From contig JACDQD010000003.1 of assembly GCA_019843655.1 (NCBI GenBank), positions 5,272,925-5,336,924 of the forward strand: a DNA stretch of 64,000 nt. The letters run 5' to 3'. Source of the stretch: Lethocerus indicus. Its lineage: Eukaryota > Arthropoda > Insecta > Hemiptera > Belostomatidae. The translations under genes and the position numbers were made by a program. The notes below the pieces were generated by a model. That model made no database searches, was not told the DNA's origin, and was given only the letters and a program-made list of their open reading frames with translations. Below are positions 11,230 to 21,999 of the stretch, one piece after another (position 1 is the stretch's first letter; the number at the start of each line of letters is the position of its first letter).

Positions 11230-14200
11230 CTACAACGCACAAAGAATATTCCATCAACTTCTTAGTTAGTATTGCACATTAATGTAAATTTTGATATTTA
11301 TATGTTGTTCCAAGCACAAATTAAATATAAAATCAGTATTACCAGGGACATCTTTTCCACCACAGTAACAATCAGGAAGAAGGCAAACATCTTTCCTGCA
11401 CTTTGCAGCTGTTTTATCAACTTGAGGAGTGGGATATACTGGATCAGGTCTGTACATATCAAATAAACAAACATAGTGAAGCTGGTTTTTGTCTTAATTC
11501 TGAATAACCACATTTCTGAAACTAAAACTTCTTTACTCATTTTTAGTGCCAGATGTGGTTGTAGGTGTGTGTTCATATAAGGGCACATAAGTAAAGCCAC
11601 ATTTTTAAATTAACCAAATAGGAATTTAATTTTAATTGTGTATTAAATGTTACCTTCGTGGAGGGTATTTATAGATGTCAATAAATTCAGCAGCTTTAGA
11701 TACAATGGCAGTTGAAGGCTTGAGGGTTGGTCTGACACGCCTGCAAGAATGTTTCAGGAAATAAGAAACAGCAGAATTTCAAGTACTAATAATAAAATAT
11801 TAAGCTCTAAGACTTACGCAGCAGGAGTTCCTCTATTTGGTGCTTCTGCTTCATTTGGAGAAACTGTGTAAGTCAAACTGCCCCTGTGCCTGGTTGTTCC
11901 CCTGGAATATTCAAATTGGTTTGATGTAAATTAAACGAAATTGAATTTTGATTTGTAATGTGTTATAAATTATTAGAAAAACATTTTTACATCTAGTACA
12001 AAATATTAATTTTTGTTAGTTTTATTACCATAATGTTAGTAAAATGTATACTTTAAGTTAAATAAAGATTAAACCAAGCATAAAAAAATGCATTATATTG
12101 AAAGGAAAAGTGTTTTATAAAAAAGTAGTATTATAGTTTCAATTTAGAAAATTCACAGATGTATTCACATTTGATGAACAAATATATACGTGTAGAATGG
12201 TTATAATTATTTTTATATACAAAAGGTGACAAAATTAATAGTTCACTATCACCACTTCATTAATGTTTTAAACTGTGTCTAATGAGTGCTGTTATTGTTA
12301 TATCTCAATTTGTCATATATTTGCTATATTTTACTATTTGTGAAACAGCACTTGAGAAATAAAAGATATAAAATGACATAAAAAACTGTGGTATTATGTT
12401 TTTAACATAAATTTCCTACCTGGTTATACCAGGAGTAGTCTGGCTTTCGAATGTTGGTCTCACCCTGTCATGTAAGAATAAAATATTAATCATAAAATAA
12501 TAATATGAGGAGTAAACATTAAACAATTTTGACATAATTTTCCTTATTTGAAATTATATATTTATATCTAAACCTAAAATATAAATGCATACCTTATAGT
12601 TTGCTTGTCAGTGCAGTTTGATGTGCATTGTTTATTTGAAAGGATGCTACTAGAGGATTTTTTTTCGGAGTCAGAACTGTACCGTACAGTGTTAGCAGTT
12701 TGCGATTTTGGTTCTACTATCGTTGTAGATTTTGCTTCAGTTGCATAAGTCGGTGTTAAATTATTAAATTTCTCTAATTCTTTCTCAAAACTAACAACTG
12801 ATGGTGTTTCTGTCGTTGGTTTGGTGAATGCTTTAGGCAAAGAAGTTCTTGAAACAAATTGGGTATCATCTTTAAATTTTTGTGAAAGTTCAGAAATGGC
12901 TGAATTATACTCATTCGAGGTCCTAGTGTCAGAATAAGCCCTATTCGAAACCCTTCTTCTATTGCTTCTATCATCTGAAATTTCCGATCGGCTAGATGCT
13001 GTGGTCAGTTTCCTTCTGATATTATTATCTGATACAGTAGTTCTGCTAGTGATTGGCCTTCGAGTGGGAGAATATTCTTGCACAATTGCAGTGATTTCAG
13101 GGGCAATTCTATTTGAAACTGGTCTTTTAGTAACATCATCTATTGTTTCATATCTAGTTCTCTCAAGGTCCTGTTTACTGGCATAATCTGAATCTATACT
13201 CAATCTACTTGATAGTGGCTTTGATGAAATTGTATATTCTTCCACTATTTGAGTTTTTGTCCTACTTACAAAAGGTTTTTGGGTGACTGTACTTTCTGTG
13301 TTTATAAATCGAGTACTGCTTGTCCTAGAGGGTATCTCATCTCTATTGGATTTTGAAATTCCTCGGTTTGAAATAGGTTTTCTAATGTTTGAATAATCAT
13401 CTTCTTGTCTTCCCCTCGAATTTCCTCTGTTTGAAGTGTTAAACTCTTCACTGCTTTCCCCTCGTGGCCTAAATGGTTTTGGAGCTGGTTGTGTTTTACT
13501 TTGTTCCTCTAAGAATGATTTTATGATATCATAAGAAGACTTTTTAGAGTCTCCATCTGACTGAGTACTACTTACTGGAGTGGTTACTTGAATAACAAAT
13601 TGTTTTCTCTGTTGCAAAAGTTTTTCAGCTCTAGGCAAAGGTATATCACTGTATTGTTTTGAATCACTGTCAAATTTCTGAGAAATATAATTTGTTGAAG
13701 TGCTACCTACGAGTTGTGTAGTTTGTCTCGGCCTATCTGTAGTTTCAGTCAATAGTTGATTCAAAGTATCGTCTTTAAAAGGGATAGATTCGGAAGTGGG
13801 ATCTTGGTGGGAAGTTCTGGGAGCTAGTGTGATACGATGGTTTGGGTTTCTCTCTACACCCTCTGGTAAAGCCGAAAGTTTTTCTTCTTTACTCCCAAGG
13901 ATCTCTTCAGTACCTCGGATCAGTGCCAATCTGCCAGAATATGTATTTACAGCTGGTTTACTATTTTATGCTTATGCTTATTACTTGCATTATTGTGTGC
14001 TATATATCTGCAATTACTTTAAGCTCAATAATCAAAACACATACTACTTAAGCAACAAACTACTAACTACAGTACCAATACCAACATGCCAGTGTGTCTG
14101 AAACACCTTTGGACTGTACACTGTCATGACAGGTGGTAAATTAGTAGAAAGATAAATGAATAATATAACACAAAAGTTATAAGCATGCCTCAAAAGTTTT

Positions 14201-14693
14201 AGGGCATGCCAAGGTTTTGAAAAATTTGTACAATATATGTATATATCACATAGTATATATTTTTGTACATTCTGAAAGGAAAATTATATTTAGATTATCA
14301 ACCATCTTCAATCAGTGTTAAATGAACAAGGAAAGAATGAAGTTGAAGCAATGAATTTATGAAAACTGAATGAGTTGAATAATAATATTTTATAGTGAAT
14401 GAAAGAGAGCATAATAGTTAATGAATTTTGATTGTGATGATTTTTTATTTATTATTGTAATTTACAGCAGTGGTTATGAAATGAGTAATTTATATAAACA
14501 GATCGTAGAACAATTGTATGAATGGAAATTAATTGCATCATTTGATATCATCATTTCAAATTTATGGATGCATAGGTAAATATGAATTTAAATGATTCAT
14601 ACAAAATAAAAGGTATATAGTACAGATTAGAAAGTATTTAATAACCTGTATTGTTTTGTACTTAAACAAATTGATTAATCTATACAAAAATGT

Positions 14694-14746
<53 letters not shown>

Positions 14747-17700
14747 GTTAAAATTCACTTTTTATTTGTTAAGCATTCCTTAAAGGGCTGGTGTGTTACA
14801 AGAAAAGAAGTGAAGCAATGTAGCATGAAGCGATTTATTTTAACATGGGGGCAGAGAGTGTAAAGAGAGGAGGATGTGATTTAATACAACTAAAATTAAA
14901 CTAATATTATAACTTATTCTGTATAAAGAGCTGCAATACAAATTAAAAGATAGAATTATTAAATGAAGATATGCACTAATAATGAAATGTTGAATACTTA
15001 CTGGAAAAATTACATCTATATAATAAGATAGAACAAGAAAATACGCTTGCAGATATATTCCTTCAATTTGATAGCTAAAATTGAAAGTGAATAACTTTAG
15101 GAATAACTTTAGTTAGTGCATTAACAAATACTTATTATCCAGGAATAAACCTTTCTGCTTGATGCTGTAATATTTAAATTAATACTATACAAGCATACAT
15201 TTGATTAATTACCATCATAAAATAATTATCAAACATTCATTGATACTAGACTGATGTTTCAAATTTTAAATTGAATATCCCAGATCAGTCTCAATTGATA
15301 TCATTCCATTGTTTTAAACAGTAGTTTAATCCTAAATTTTAAAGTGAATTGTTAAAGTTGTTAAGTTAATATAAATTGAATTTGAAGTGGAAAAATTAAA
15401 TGGAATGTGACAGCAAGTATGTTATGAAATGACTCAATAAGAAATGAATCAATAAGTAGGAATAATTGAATACAAAAGCGTGATATTATCAAATATAGCG
15501 AACATTAAAAAAAAAAAAAGATGTGAGAACATTTGAAATAAATAGTGATGATGGATATGATTGAAGATGGTCATCAAACAGAAATCACTTGGATCATTGA
15601 CTATTCTGATCTTTTATGTATTATTAATAATCAAATTTAAAAATTACTTGAAATAATAGCTGAATAATATTTCCATTTTTCAATAAATCTGTAAATTGAA
15701 TGTTACCTGTTGGATGACTTGGTTTGAACTGGCTGTCTGTATTGGATATCATCATTAGTCTGTAAGAAAAAACCAGGAATGTTATCTTTTCTTATACAAA
15801 ACATCATTCACCAATATTGTACCCATTGAAATAAATACATTGAGATGATCATAATAGTCTATTTAATTTTAAATATAGGTAATTAATATTACAATGTCAA
15901 TAATGTCTATACAACTAACCATGCAGTTATTAATTAGTGAAAAGAACTTTATTAACCACTTAAAACATTGTTGCATTTGATAAATAATGGAGTTTAAAAA
16001 TATATTTTCAAACATCAACTGAAAGTTTTACCTGAATACTGTAAGTTTCGTAGTCCTGTTGTGTGACAGCAGGTTGGTACAGATCTTGTTGGGTGTTATA
16101 TTTAGTTTTTGAAAAGGTTGGGGCTCCTCTTTGAACAGGTTCTTCAACAATTTCAACAGTTGGTTGTTTTCTGTCTTTGTATGAAGCCTGTCCCCTGTAA
16201 CGCTGTTGGTTTTGACTTCCCTGATTTGCTGTGTACTGTGTGTAATCTACAGGATATTTTTCAAATTATGTATAAGTTTCATGTATACAATGTGAATTGA
16301 TGACATTGATAAATATTGATTTTATTCTTTAAATCTATAATTTTTACTATGTTGATAACATGATTACCTATGTCTTTGTATAGGTCTGTCTCTTCATCAT
16401 AAAGACTGTAATAGGGATCATATTGTTGAGCAATGTATTGAGTTGCATTATAATTTCTTGAAGGTGCTGCTGTAGCAGGTTCATTATAGACTTGAGGTGC
16501 CACACTTGCCCTACAAAAATAACGAATTTGTTTAAATGAGTAATGATGGAAAACTTACAATTACTACATTAGCCTTAAAGAGCAAATCCCATTAAAAATA
16601 GTTAGGACATACATTTCTGTAGAATTTATTTCATTTTATTCATTGAAATGAATCATGATAAATGATTCAGAGGTACCTTACTGCGTTCAGTTCTCATATA
16701 AGGAACTGAGAACCATAATTTTCATCAAGCCTTTTTTTAAAGGAAAAAACATTTAAATTACATACTTGCTAAGATCAGCACTTGTGTAATTTCAAGTTAA
16801 ATATCATCATTACATATCAAATTATAATAAAATTACAGTTATTATTAGCGTATTTAAGGAAAGATACATATTTTTCTTCGTCAGTAATCTGGTCAATAAC
16901 AAGTACTTATATATTTAAGGGCAATGGCAATTTAAAAACTACGATAAATATGGAATATAACTCAATCATTAACATAAGTTACTTTAACATTTACAATGCA
17001 AACTATCCAAAATATAACGATATCTTTGTACTTTTCAAGAAATTAAATGGCGTATTAATAGTATATTATAACCTGACTTCGGTATGAACTTAAATGTAAC
17101 ATTAATGGCCGATGCTATGTTTAGGAATATGAAATTCGATGTAGGTGGCCATGATCTTTCTGCTTAAATATAGTTTATGTCGATTACGAATTTTAATGAA
17201 TTTGATAAGTATGAAAATGTTAATTTTCCATAAATATTATAAATGTTATGATAGGTACTTATTGCATTTATTTTTATACTCACCTCAACTGAGTCAGAGT
17301 TCTTTGTGTGTAAGCTTTTGATAAGTAGTCATTCATTTCTTTGTCTGATTGCTTTATCGGTCCATTTCGGTTTGGTTTTGGTCTTTGTAAATATTTATTC
17401 GTGGTTAGAGATGGAGAGGATGACGTTTGAATGGTAAGAGGGGTATTTAAGGGAGACACCCTATGGTTGGCCGGAAGCTTAGCGAAGGCAGACTTAATAT
17501 AAAGATCGGTGTTTTCAGTAGTCAAACGAGTTTGATCAGTCGGAGCGATGTTTGTGGCTTTAGGGTAGGATGATAACTTTTCAGTTTTTTGGATAGGTTT
17601 TGTGCTTTGTGCCCTATAAGGATTTTCAGTTGCAGCAGTATTAATTTTGTTACTTGTTATTTGTTCATTAATCATCGGTTCTATCTGGTAATTATAATTT

Positions 17701-20700
17701 AAAGTGTTAGTTACTGGGACTGGGTTGTTTTTAGGCGATTGTTCATTCGCGTTAGATGGTTTTTGTCTCCAACTAGGTGAAACAAAACTATGTGAAATAT
17801 TTCTACCGCGGGTTATGTTCTCAGTGGGGTTTTCATCCAAACAGGAATTGCTATTACCGTACGTTCGCTTATTCGTATTTCCCGGACATAATTGATTTTT
17901 TGGCCTCATTGTGGTAGTTTTTACGTGAAATATATTTATCGGTGTTGTAGGTCCATCCAAAATTTTCTTACGCTTGTTTATTAGATCTTCTTTTATTGGC
18001 ACAGAAATGTCCTTTTCAGGAATCTTTTGCTGCGATTCATAGTCATATTCTTCCTCACTGTCTTCATATTCATCGTATTCTTCACTACTGGCGGCTTCGT
18101 CATTATAATAATCTTCTTTCTTATCGGTCTTCGTATTCGAATTTATATGATAGTTCGGAGTAATACCGGTTAGTGTTGTATTACGAGACGGAACTTCATC
18201 GTACTCCTCGTATTCGTATTCATCATAAATTTCACTTTCTTCGTTCGTATTCTTGTTTATTTTAAGTTGTAAATTCTTGTCCAAATTCGGTTTCGATTGT
18301 GGTACCTGGGTAGAGGAGGACTGTCCGTCCGTATACGAAAAGTGATAGTTCTGAAAGAGAGGTTTTCCTCTATTCGTTTGCGCGGCTTTATCCCGTAAAT
18401 CGGACAGAAATTTGTCAAAATTGAACTCGGGGTGGGAAAAAGGATTTTTTATATTCTTGTAAGTGGTAAGACCGATCTGGAGAAATTCAGACGGAGGATG
18501 GTGGAATTCATTTCTGTGAGGACTAGAAATATGGCGCGAATTCGATTTGCCTCCGTCCGAGACGTTTGGCTTACCGCCGCTATGGTATTCATTTGGTTTG
18601 TTATCTTCGGAAATATTCGATTTTACGATATTTTTAAAGTCCGCGCCTCGGCGACTTTCTTTACCAACGTTGTCGAGTGGTGTCACTCGAGTAGCAAAAT
18701 TCAGGTTGGCTCCAGGGGTGGCAGTGGTGCCGTGTGTCAATTCGACCGAAGGGGTAACGATCGGACGAAACAGGTTACTTAGATTTGCCGGAGTGCGGAA
18801 AGCGGGGACGTAATGACTTGTAAATTTCGGGTTGGGCCTGAACGGCGACGCGATCTGAGTCGATTCAGTGCCCGATTGTACCCAGGTAGATCGAGTGGGT
18901 TCGTTGGGCGGTCGACTAAGGTGAAAAAAATTATTGCCAATCGTCGGATCATTGACTACTCCGGGAGTATTAGTATTCATCCTAGCGTCGGAAGGGCCGA
19001 AAGTAAAACCGACAGTATTTATTTCACCGTTGGCTTTAATCCTACGGTGGCCATCGAAGTAAGTGAACTCTCCCGGGTTGGGAGGCCGAGGATTGGGGGG
19101 GAATCTGAGGGATCTGTGTCTTTGAGGGGGAGGATTCGGTTGGGGATAGGTCAGCGAGAGATGTCTACCACTGTTCCCGCTGTAGAGGAATGAATGAGGC
19201 AACGAGGGTGCCCACTGTTGTCCGTTTTGATTTGTCTGTTGATCCCTTCCTCCGTATTGGCTAGATTGGAAACATTTCAAAAACCATTTCTGAATTTGTT
19301 TAATACCACGTAAGGTATTGAACTATGTACAGGTATTTACACCGCATGCAGTCGTCTGTAGTAATAGTGCCGAAGTTTACGAACAAACTGAGCCCGATTA
19401 TTCGGTGGTTTTGTTGTGGCCCCAGTATAGCCACTGAATATACAGCCCTTACCGAAATCTCGGAATAGTAAGGAAAAGGGAGAAATTCTAACGCTTGGAA
19501 TGACGATTGCACGGTCAAAGACGTCCGTGCCTGGGGGTAGAAAAAACTCATTAAAACAGGTTAAAACCACAGAATAATTAGGAACGATACGAATTTTCTG
19601 CTACTCGTATACAGGCATTAATATCCGTTTTAGAAGCCTTATGGTGATCGGAATCAAAATGAGGCGAATCAGCGTAGAATGGTTAAGAGATATGAAAGGA
19701 ACTGCGAGATAAATGCTGCACCAACTTCGATCCTGCACAAACTTATTCACTTGTACATACTTTTTGAAATTGGAGCAAACTATACCCAATCGGATGATAC
19801 TAATACCTGTATGACTAACGGCCCATCACCCAAAATAAGTTCTATATCGGGGGCAGAAATTGGAACAAATTGTATAGATAAAAAATATCGAAATCTAGTT
19901 TTAAATGGAAAATGCGAAAACAGTTTTCGTGAATGCAATTATCTGTCAGAATAAATAATTATATAATAAAACGCATGCTGTGATAATTAAATGAATTAAA
20001 TTCTACTTAATGACCTAATTTGTTTTACTAAATCGATACATCTGATTGTACGAAAAAGAAATTTATTGTTTGTTTCGGTTTGTGCTTAATTTGGCCATGA
20101 ATTGATTTGAAATTCTTTGTTAAATGAAAACGTATTTGGTAGAATACCCGTATATTTTTAGTTTTTCATAAAATGTGCACACTTCAATAAATTAGGATAT
20201 AAATATCTAATATATAAATAACGCTATATAAATAACGTTAAAAAAATAGGATTTCGATATTTTGACGAAAAATAAAGACCATATACATATGAAGCAGGCC
20301 CAAATGTCAGCAGTGATATGTTATATATGTCAACTGATACCTCCGTACTGTGTGTCGTTTCATTCTTGACTTCGTATTAATGAGGAAGTTATGATCCGAA
20401 TTGTCCGGTCGCATGTCTTCCAGGATCGTCAGTTGGTCAAAACTATGCCACAATAAAGAAGTATTGAATCTGATATCTGTCCATTGTAATTATATGTTAA
20501 AACGAAGTTACGTTTGTAACAGATGGCGTATCTCTATTCTCATTTCGAAATACAAAAGTGACATAATTTTCAGAGAAAAAAATTAATTCCAAATAAAGTG
20601 AATTATTAAATAATAAATACGTCCAATAAATAATTTCTTAATTAATTATATTTAGGATAAATAAGCTAGACGTACATTTCCTTGATTGAATATTTCAAGT

Positions 20701-21999
20701 AAAACTAAGTTTTTATAGAGCAACGTAAATATTTATTCCAAACTATTTACTAACCGGTGAACTCATTTTAGGTTTGTTTTCCAAAGACTTAATACTGTAA
20801 TGAAACATAAACCTGTAGAAGTAATATGAATTTAGTAATTCCCTATTGTAAAGATCGAGATCTCAGAGCAATTTTCAAGTTTTCTTTTCTGAGATGTAGA
20901 TAGCCGAAGCAGAGGGTAGAGGCGCAGTTGTCCTTGGTGCACCCTCCTCAAGCCGGCCCTGAATTTAACGAGCAAATTTCGGTTTGTTTTATAGTCGGGT
21001 TAAATAAACTCGGCTCACCTGGTGTACTGTTGTTGAGCGCCAAATGATACTACTGACAATTTGTCCCTTCCACCGCTGGACTGAATCTGCGAATTATCAA
21101 TTGAAAATAAATACTAAAAACTATAACAAAAAAATATGATTTTCTAAAAAATTCTTGTCCGTTATCGAAAAATAATAACCGGAATGGCGTTGGAATGTGC
21201 GATGGCATCTCTGTCGCTGGCGACTTGGCCGATGGTCGGAGGTTGTCCTCTGTACACCCTCTGCTGCCTGTCGCTTTCAATCTCTTCTGCCGGGCCCAGT
21301 TCTTCTTCCGTATACAGGTCGTGCTGAGAGTAAAACAAAAACGTTTTAAAAAGTTGTTTGTCCACTCAGACGATAAATCGCAGGAGGGATGAATAATTTG
21401 ATCGAACTCATCAATCGAGGCAATCCTTTCATTACTTCGTCCGTTCCTTCGAAGGATTTGTCAGAAGGACCCTATATTTCGTCGAACGTTCATATTTGTG
21501 GTTTACCTTGGCTACTTGCTGCGGTTCCCTCTGCTGTTGTACGGTGACCGATCCTCTGGATATGGGTATGGATGCGGAGGAGGGTCTGGACCTGATCTGC
21601 GGTGCCTGCTGCTGCTGTTGCTGCTGCTGCTGTCCACCGGCCGCCGCCGCCGCAGCCGCTGCCTCAGCCCCCGCGCAGCCCACGTTTCTCGGCCAGTCGC
21701 AAGTCTGCAGCTCGTGGCTACGCAAGGGTAGATAAGGGTGAATTGTTAGTGGGGGAAGCCAGATTTTTAGCTAAACCAGATTTTCAATATGTGTATTTCT
21801 TGAGAAATGGCTGTTTCCCGTTACCTGTACATAAGGCCTCCTGTGCACGATTCCAAGAGAGCTCCTCCGAAGACGCATACATAATATTGGGTGCAGTCTC
21901 CCGGATGGGCGTAGTAACCGAACTCTTCTGGGCAATCGAAGTCCACAAACTGGCTCGCCGTAGGAGGCGACGACCTTCTCTTCTGTCCATTTACCTCTC
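8103..21999 (-). CDS. Cda5: CDA5-type chitin deacetylase with CBM14 domain and giant linker (19 exons; signal-peptide exon missing)
   Basis: Exons on the minus strand in transcript order: 21825-21999, 21507-21717, 21180-21323, 21019-21086, 17284-19260, 16368-16510, 16032-16246, 15707-15759, 12593-13930, 12420-12464, 11818-11901, 11654-11740, 11343-11449, 11004-11229, 10725-10854, 10064-10226, 9458-9602, 8947-9145 and 8103-8264 (TGA). All junction phases agree, giving 1890 residues plus stop. The first listed exon starts in mid-codon, so a signal-peptide exon lies further upstream. Residues about 23-73 form a six-cysteine chitin-binding domain; about 74-1510 are low-complexity linker; about 1530-1890 form the NodB-type deacetylase ending with the conserved tail ERPKKCNNPKVCNLWHKSG. 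The enzyme is secreted and removes acetyl groups from cuticular or tracheal chitin. There is no LDLa domain, which separates it from CDA1/CDA2; the long linker is the mark of group IV (CDA5). Class assignment is firm; CDA4 is the alternative but lacks such a linker. Confidence 0.93.
11343..11449 (-). CDS. Cda5: Cda5 exon preceding the catalytic domain, Cys-rich lead-in
   Basis: It encodes AKCRKDVCLLPDCYCGGKDV, the conserved cysteine-rich start of insect chitin deacetylase domains. It enters in phase 2 and leaves in phase 1, so it cannot be skipped without shifting the frame, unlike the linker exons just upstream. Confidence 0.93.
11654..12464 (-). CDS. Cda5: Cda5 small cassette-type linker exons (87, 84 and 45 bases)
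   Basis: Exons 12420-12464, 11818-11901 and 11654-11740 have lengths divisible by three, and each begins and ends in the same phase with standard GT-AG borders. They encode VRPTFESQTTPGIT, GTTRHRGSLTYTVSPNEAE and RVRPTLKPSTAIVSKAAEF. Any of them could be skipped without breaking the frame. The repeated opening VRPT in the first and third suggests duplication. No domain is recognised. The 518-base intron 11902-12419 holds nothing else visible. Confidence 0.85.
12593..13930 (-). CDS. Cda5: Cda5 large linker exon 2 (1338 bases), Ser/Thr/Arg-rich with internal repeat
   Basis: This exon is fully open from an acceptor at 13931-13932 to a GTATGC donor and encodes about 446 residues rich in Ser, Thr, Arg, Asp and Gln. 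A short motif of form [KR]P-x-[ST]-[NS]R recurs about six times, for example KPISNR, KPLSSR, RPVSNR and RPITSR. There are two longer related copies, IVEEYTISSKPLSSR and IVQEYSPTRRPITSR. Entry and exit are both phase 2. No folded domain is apparent; it is most likely a disordered extracellular spacer. Frames open on the opposite strand here (for example 12962-13186) are shadows. Confidence 0.9.
13931..15706 (-). other. Cda5: Cda5 intron with TA microsatellite
   Basis: This AT-rich intron of 1776 bases between linker exons contains a long TA run, listed separately. No exon, hairpin array or transposon is recognised. Confidence 0.85.
14697..14742. repeat. (TA)23 microsatellite
   Basis: A pure TA dinucleotide run of 46 bases in a Cda5 intron. 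Such tracts are usually length-polymorphic and prone to assembly error. Confidence 0.97.
15707..16510 (-). CDS. Cda5: Cda5 middle linker exons (143, 215 and 53 bases)
   Basis: Exons 16368-16510, 16032-16246 and 15707-15759 encode a Gln/Tyr-rich linker (NYNATQYIAQQYDPYYSLYD, DYTQYTANQGSQNQQRYRG, NDDIQYRQPVQTKSS). Their phases change from exon to exon (2-1, 1-0, 0-2), so they would have to be skipped together to keep the frame. The Tyr/Gln bias resembles structural cuticle proteins, but no Rebers-Riddiford or other domain is visible. Confidence 0.88.
17284..19260 (-). CDS. Cda5: Cda5 large linker exon 1 (1977 bases), Pro/Asn/Thr-rich with acidic Tyr tracts
   Basis: This is the largest exon, open for 659 codons from the acceptor TTTCCAATCTAG to a GTGAGT donor, phase 2 at both ends. 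It encodes a proline-, asparagine- and threonine-rich sequence with PPPQRH/PPNPRPPNPG segments near the start. Two strongly acidic tyrosine-rich tracts follow (about 18192-18240 and 18027-18103, cores EIYDEYEYEEYDE and EEYDEYEDSEEEYDYE). No cysteine-rich domain is present. It is clearly richer in CpG than the exons downstream. Antisense open frames at 18432-18782 and 18813-19193 are by-products of this composition. Confidence 0.9.
19261..21018 (-). other. Cda5: Cda5 intron
   Basis: An intron of 1758 bases, AT-rich in its middle part, with no convincing exon. A 14-base tandem repeat (CTATATAAATAACG type) lies at about 20211-20237. Frames at 19300-19954 and 20401-20586 lack splice-compatible context or similarity. 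Confidence 0.8.
21019..21323 (-). CDS. Cda5: Cda5 exons 3 and 4 (144 and 68 bases)
   Basis: Exon 21180-21323 encodes HDLYTEEELGPAEEIESDRQ and onward to AHSNAIP; exon 21019-21086 encodes IQSSGGRDKLSVVSFGAQQQ. Both acceptors are good (TCTCAG; TTCGCAG) and the second donor is GTGAGC. The donor of the first exon must be CCG followed by GTTATT, a poor match to consensus, but it alone keeps phase 0 and removes an in-frame stop 13 bases on. The 94-base intron between them is short. Confidence 0.8.
21507..21717 (-). CDS. Cda5: Cda5 exon 2: end of chitin-binding domain, poly-Ala and poly-Gln tracts
   Basis: This exon supplies the last two cysteines of the CBM14 domain (HELQTCDWPRNVGC), then a run of alanines, Gly-Gly, nine glutamines (CTG/TTG units at 21606-21632 on the plus strand) and a basic PQIRSRPSSASIPISRGSV segment. 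The acceptor is TTGCGTAG and the donor GTAAAC. The homopolymer tracts are GC-rich and likely variable between individuals. Confidence 0.92.
21606..21632. repeat. Trinucleotide repeat encoding nine Gln
   Basis: Nine CTG/TTG units on the plus strand (CAG/CAA on the coding strand) directly follow an Ala/Gly tract in Cda5. One interrupting CAA is present, which tends to stabilise such tracts. Confidence 0.95.
21825..21999 (-). CDS. Cda5: Cda5 first visible coding exon: CBM14 (peritrophin-A) chitin-binding domain
   Basis: It encodes EVNGQKRRSSPPTASQFVDF, then CPEEFGYYAHPGDCTQYYVC and ESCTGGLMY. With the next exon this gives six cysteines (residues 23, 36, 42, 52, 65 and 73) in CBM14 spacing, plus the aromatic residues typical of chitin contact. 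It enters in phase 1, needing one base from an upstream exon, and no methionine opens this frame nearby. The signal-peptide exon is therefore separate. Confidence 0.95.

Noticed and set aside
12962..13186. Plus-strand open frame rich in Leu/Val
   Set aside because: It is antisense to the Cda5 linker exon, whose Ser/Asp/Arg codons read as hydrophobic residues in reverse.
18432..19193. Plus-strand open frames of 116 and 126 codons
   Set aside because: They are antisense shadows of the 1977-base Cda5 exon, which has a consistent coding phase and splice sites.
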